This document shows positions 14,150-14,191 of a stretch of DNA of 14,191 nt, in pieces. Numbering within the stretch: the first letter of the stretch is position 1; the number at the start of each line of letters is the position of its first letter. The translations under genes and the position numbers were made by a program. Origin of the DNA: Lachnospiraceae bacterium UBA7179. GTDB taxonomy: Bacteria; Bacillota; Clostridia; Lachnospirales; Lachnospiraceae. The DNA is taken from NCBI GenBank assembly GCA_002491195.1, contig DKVL01000073.1, positions 25,666-39,856 on the forward strand, read 5' to 3'. The notes under the pieces were generated by a model. That model was not told where the DNA came from, searched no databases, and saw only the letters and a program-made list of their open reading frames with translations.

Positions 14150-14191
14150 GCAAAAATCCATGCAAAATTTGCTTCGCAAATGGATTTTTGC
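14150..14191. terminator. Terminator-like hairpin at the window end, probably bidirectional
   Basis: GCAAAAATCC (14150-14159) pairs with GGATTTTTGC (14182-14191). An inner stem, ATTTGC (14167-14172) and GCAAAT (14176-14181), has a 3-nt loop, and a 7-nt bulge lies on the left side. A-run and T-run arms suit termination in either direction. The window ends at its last base, so downstream context is missing. Confidence 0.65.

Overview
The window looks like chromosomal DNA of a Gram-positive anaerobe of the Clostridia, most likely a Lachnospiraceae-type gut bacterium. The basis is strong AGGAGG-type ribosome binding sites, SigA-like promoters with 17-bp spacers, intrinsic terminators with T-runs, a pyrophosphate-type phosphofructokinase, and the style of the hybrid histidine kinase. 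Genus cannot be fixed by eye. Every credible gene is on the + strand, and no rRNA, tRNA, transposase or CRISPR array was found.

Layout. (1) 1-273: tail and terminator of an upstream gene, then an AT-rich control region with a near-consensus promoter. (2) 274-2844: a large fused FAD oxidoreductase, rhodanese, sulfite-reductase-like and ferredoxin enzyme. (3) 2945-4638: a PPi-type phosphofructokinase and a YqeY protein in one operon, closed by a terminator at 4673-4714. (4) 4873-8265: a membrane sensor kinase (Cache, two PAS-like regions, kinase core, two receivers) with its own promoter. (5) 8297-8645: a self-contained small transcription unit (promoter, 54-codon ORF, terminator) of unknown function. 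(6) 8806-10324: an RtcB RNA ligase followed by an XRE-type regulator. (7) 10355-10956: a stand-alone receiver protein with its own promoter and terminator. (8) 11012-13041: an operon of SPFH membrane protein, ribbon-helix-helix regulator, small two-TM protein and YbjQ-family protein. (9) 13117-14070: a Na+/Ca2+-type antiporter, then nested inverted repeats and a terminator-like hairpin at the window end.

How they may work together. The most system-like part is region 8. Its promoter has two copies of the 8-bp palindrome TGATATCA, set 11 bp centre to centre on and just after the -10 box. The second gene encodes an Arc-like RHH protein, a class that binds paired sites with about this phasing, so the operon is probably autoregulated. 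A 22-bp tandem repeat starts inside the 3' end of the RHH gene and fills the gap to the next gene. The hybrid kinase has no linked output regulator or HPt protein, and the isolated receiver 2.2 kb downstream is a possible partner. The first enzyme joins redox, sulfane-sulfur and sulfite-reductase-like modules in one chain, suggesting reductive sulfur metabolism. The central findings are inferences from sequence reading and no database search was run.
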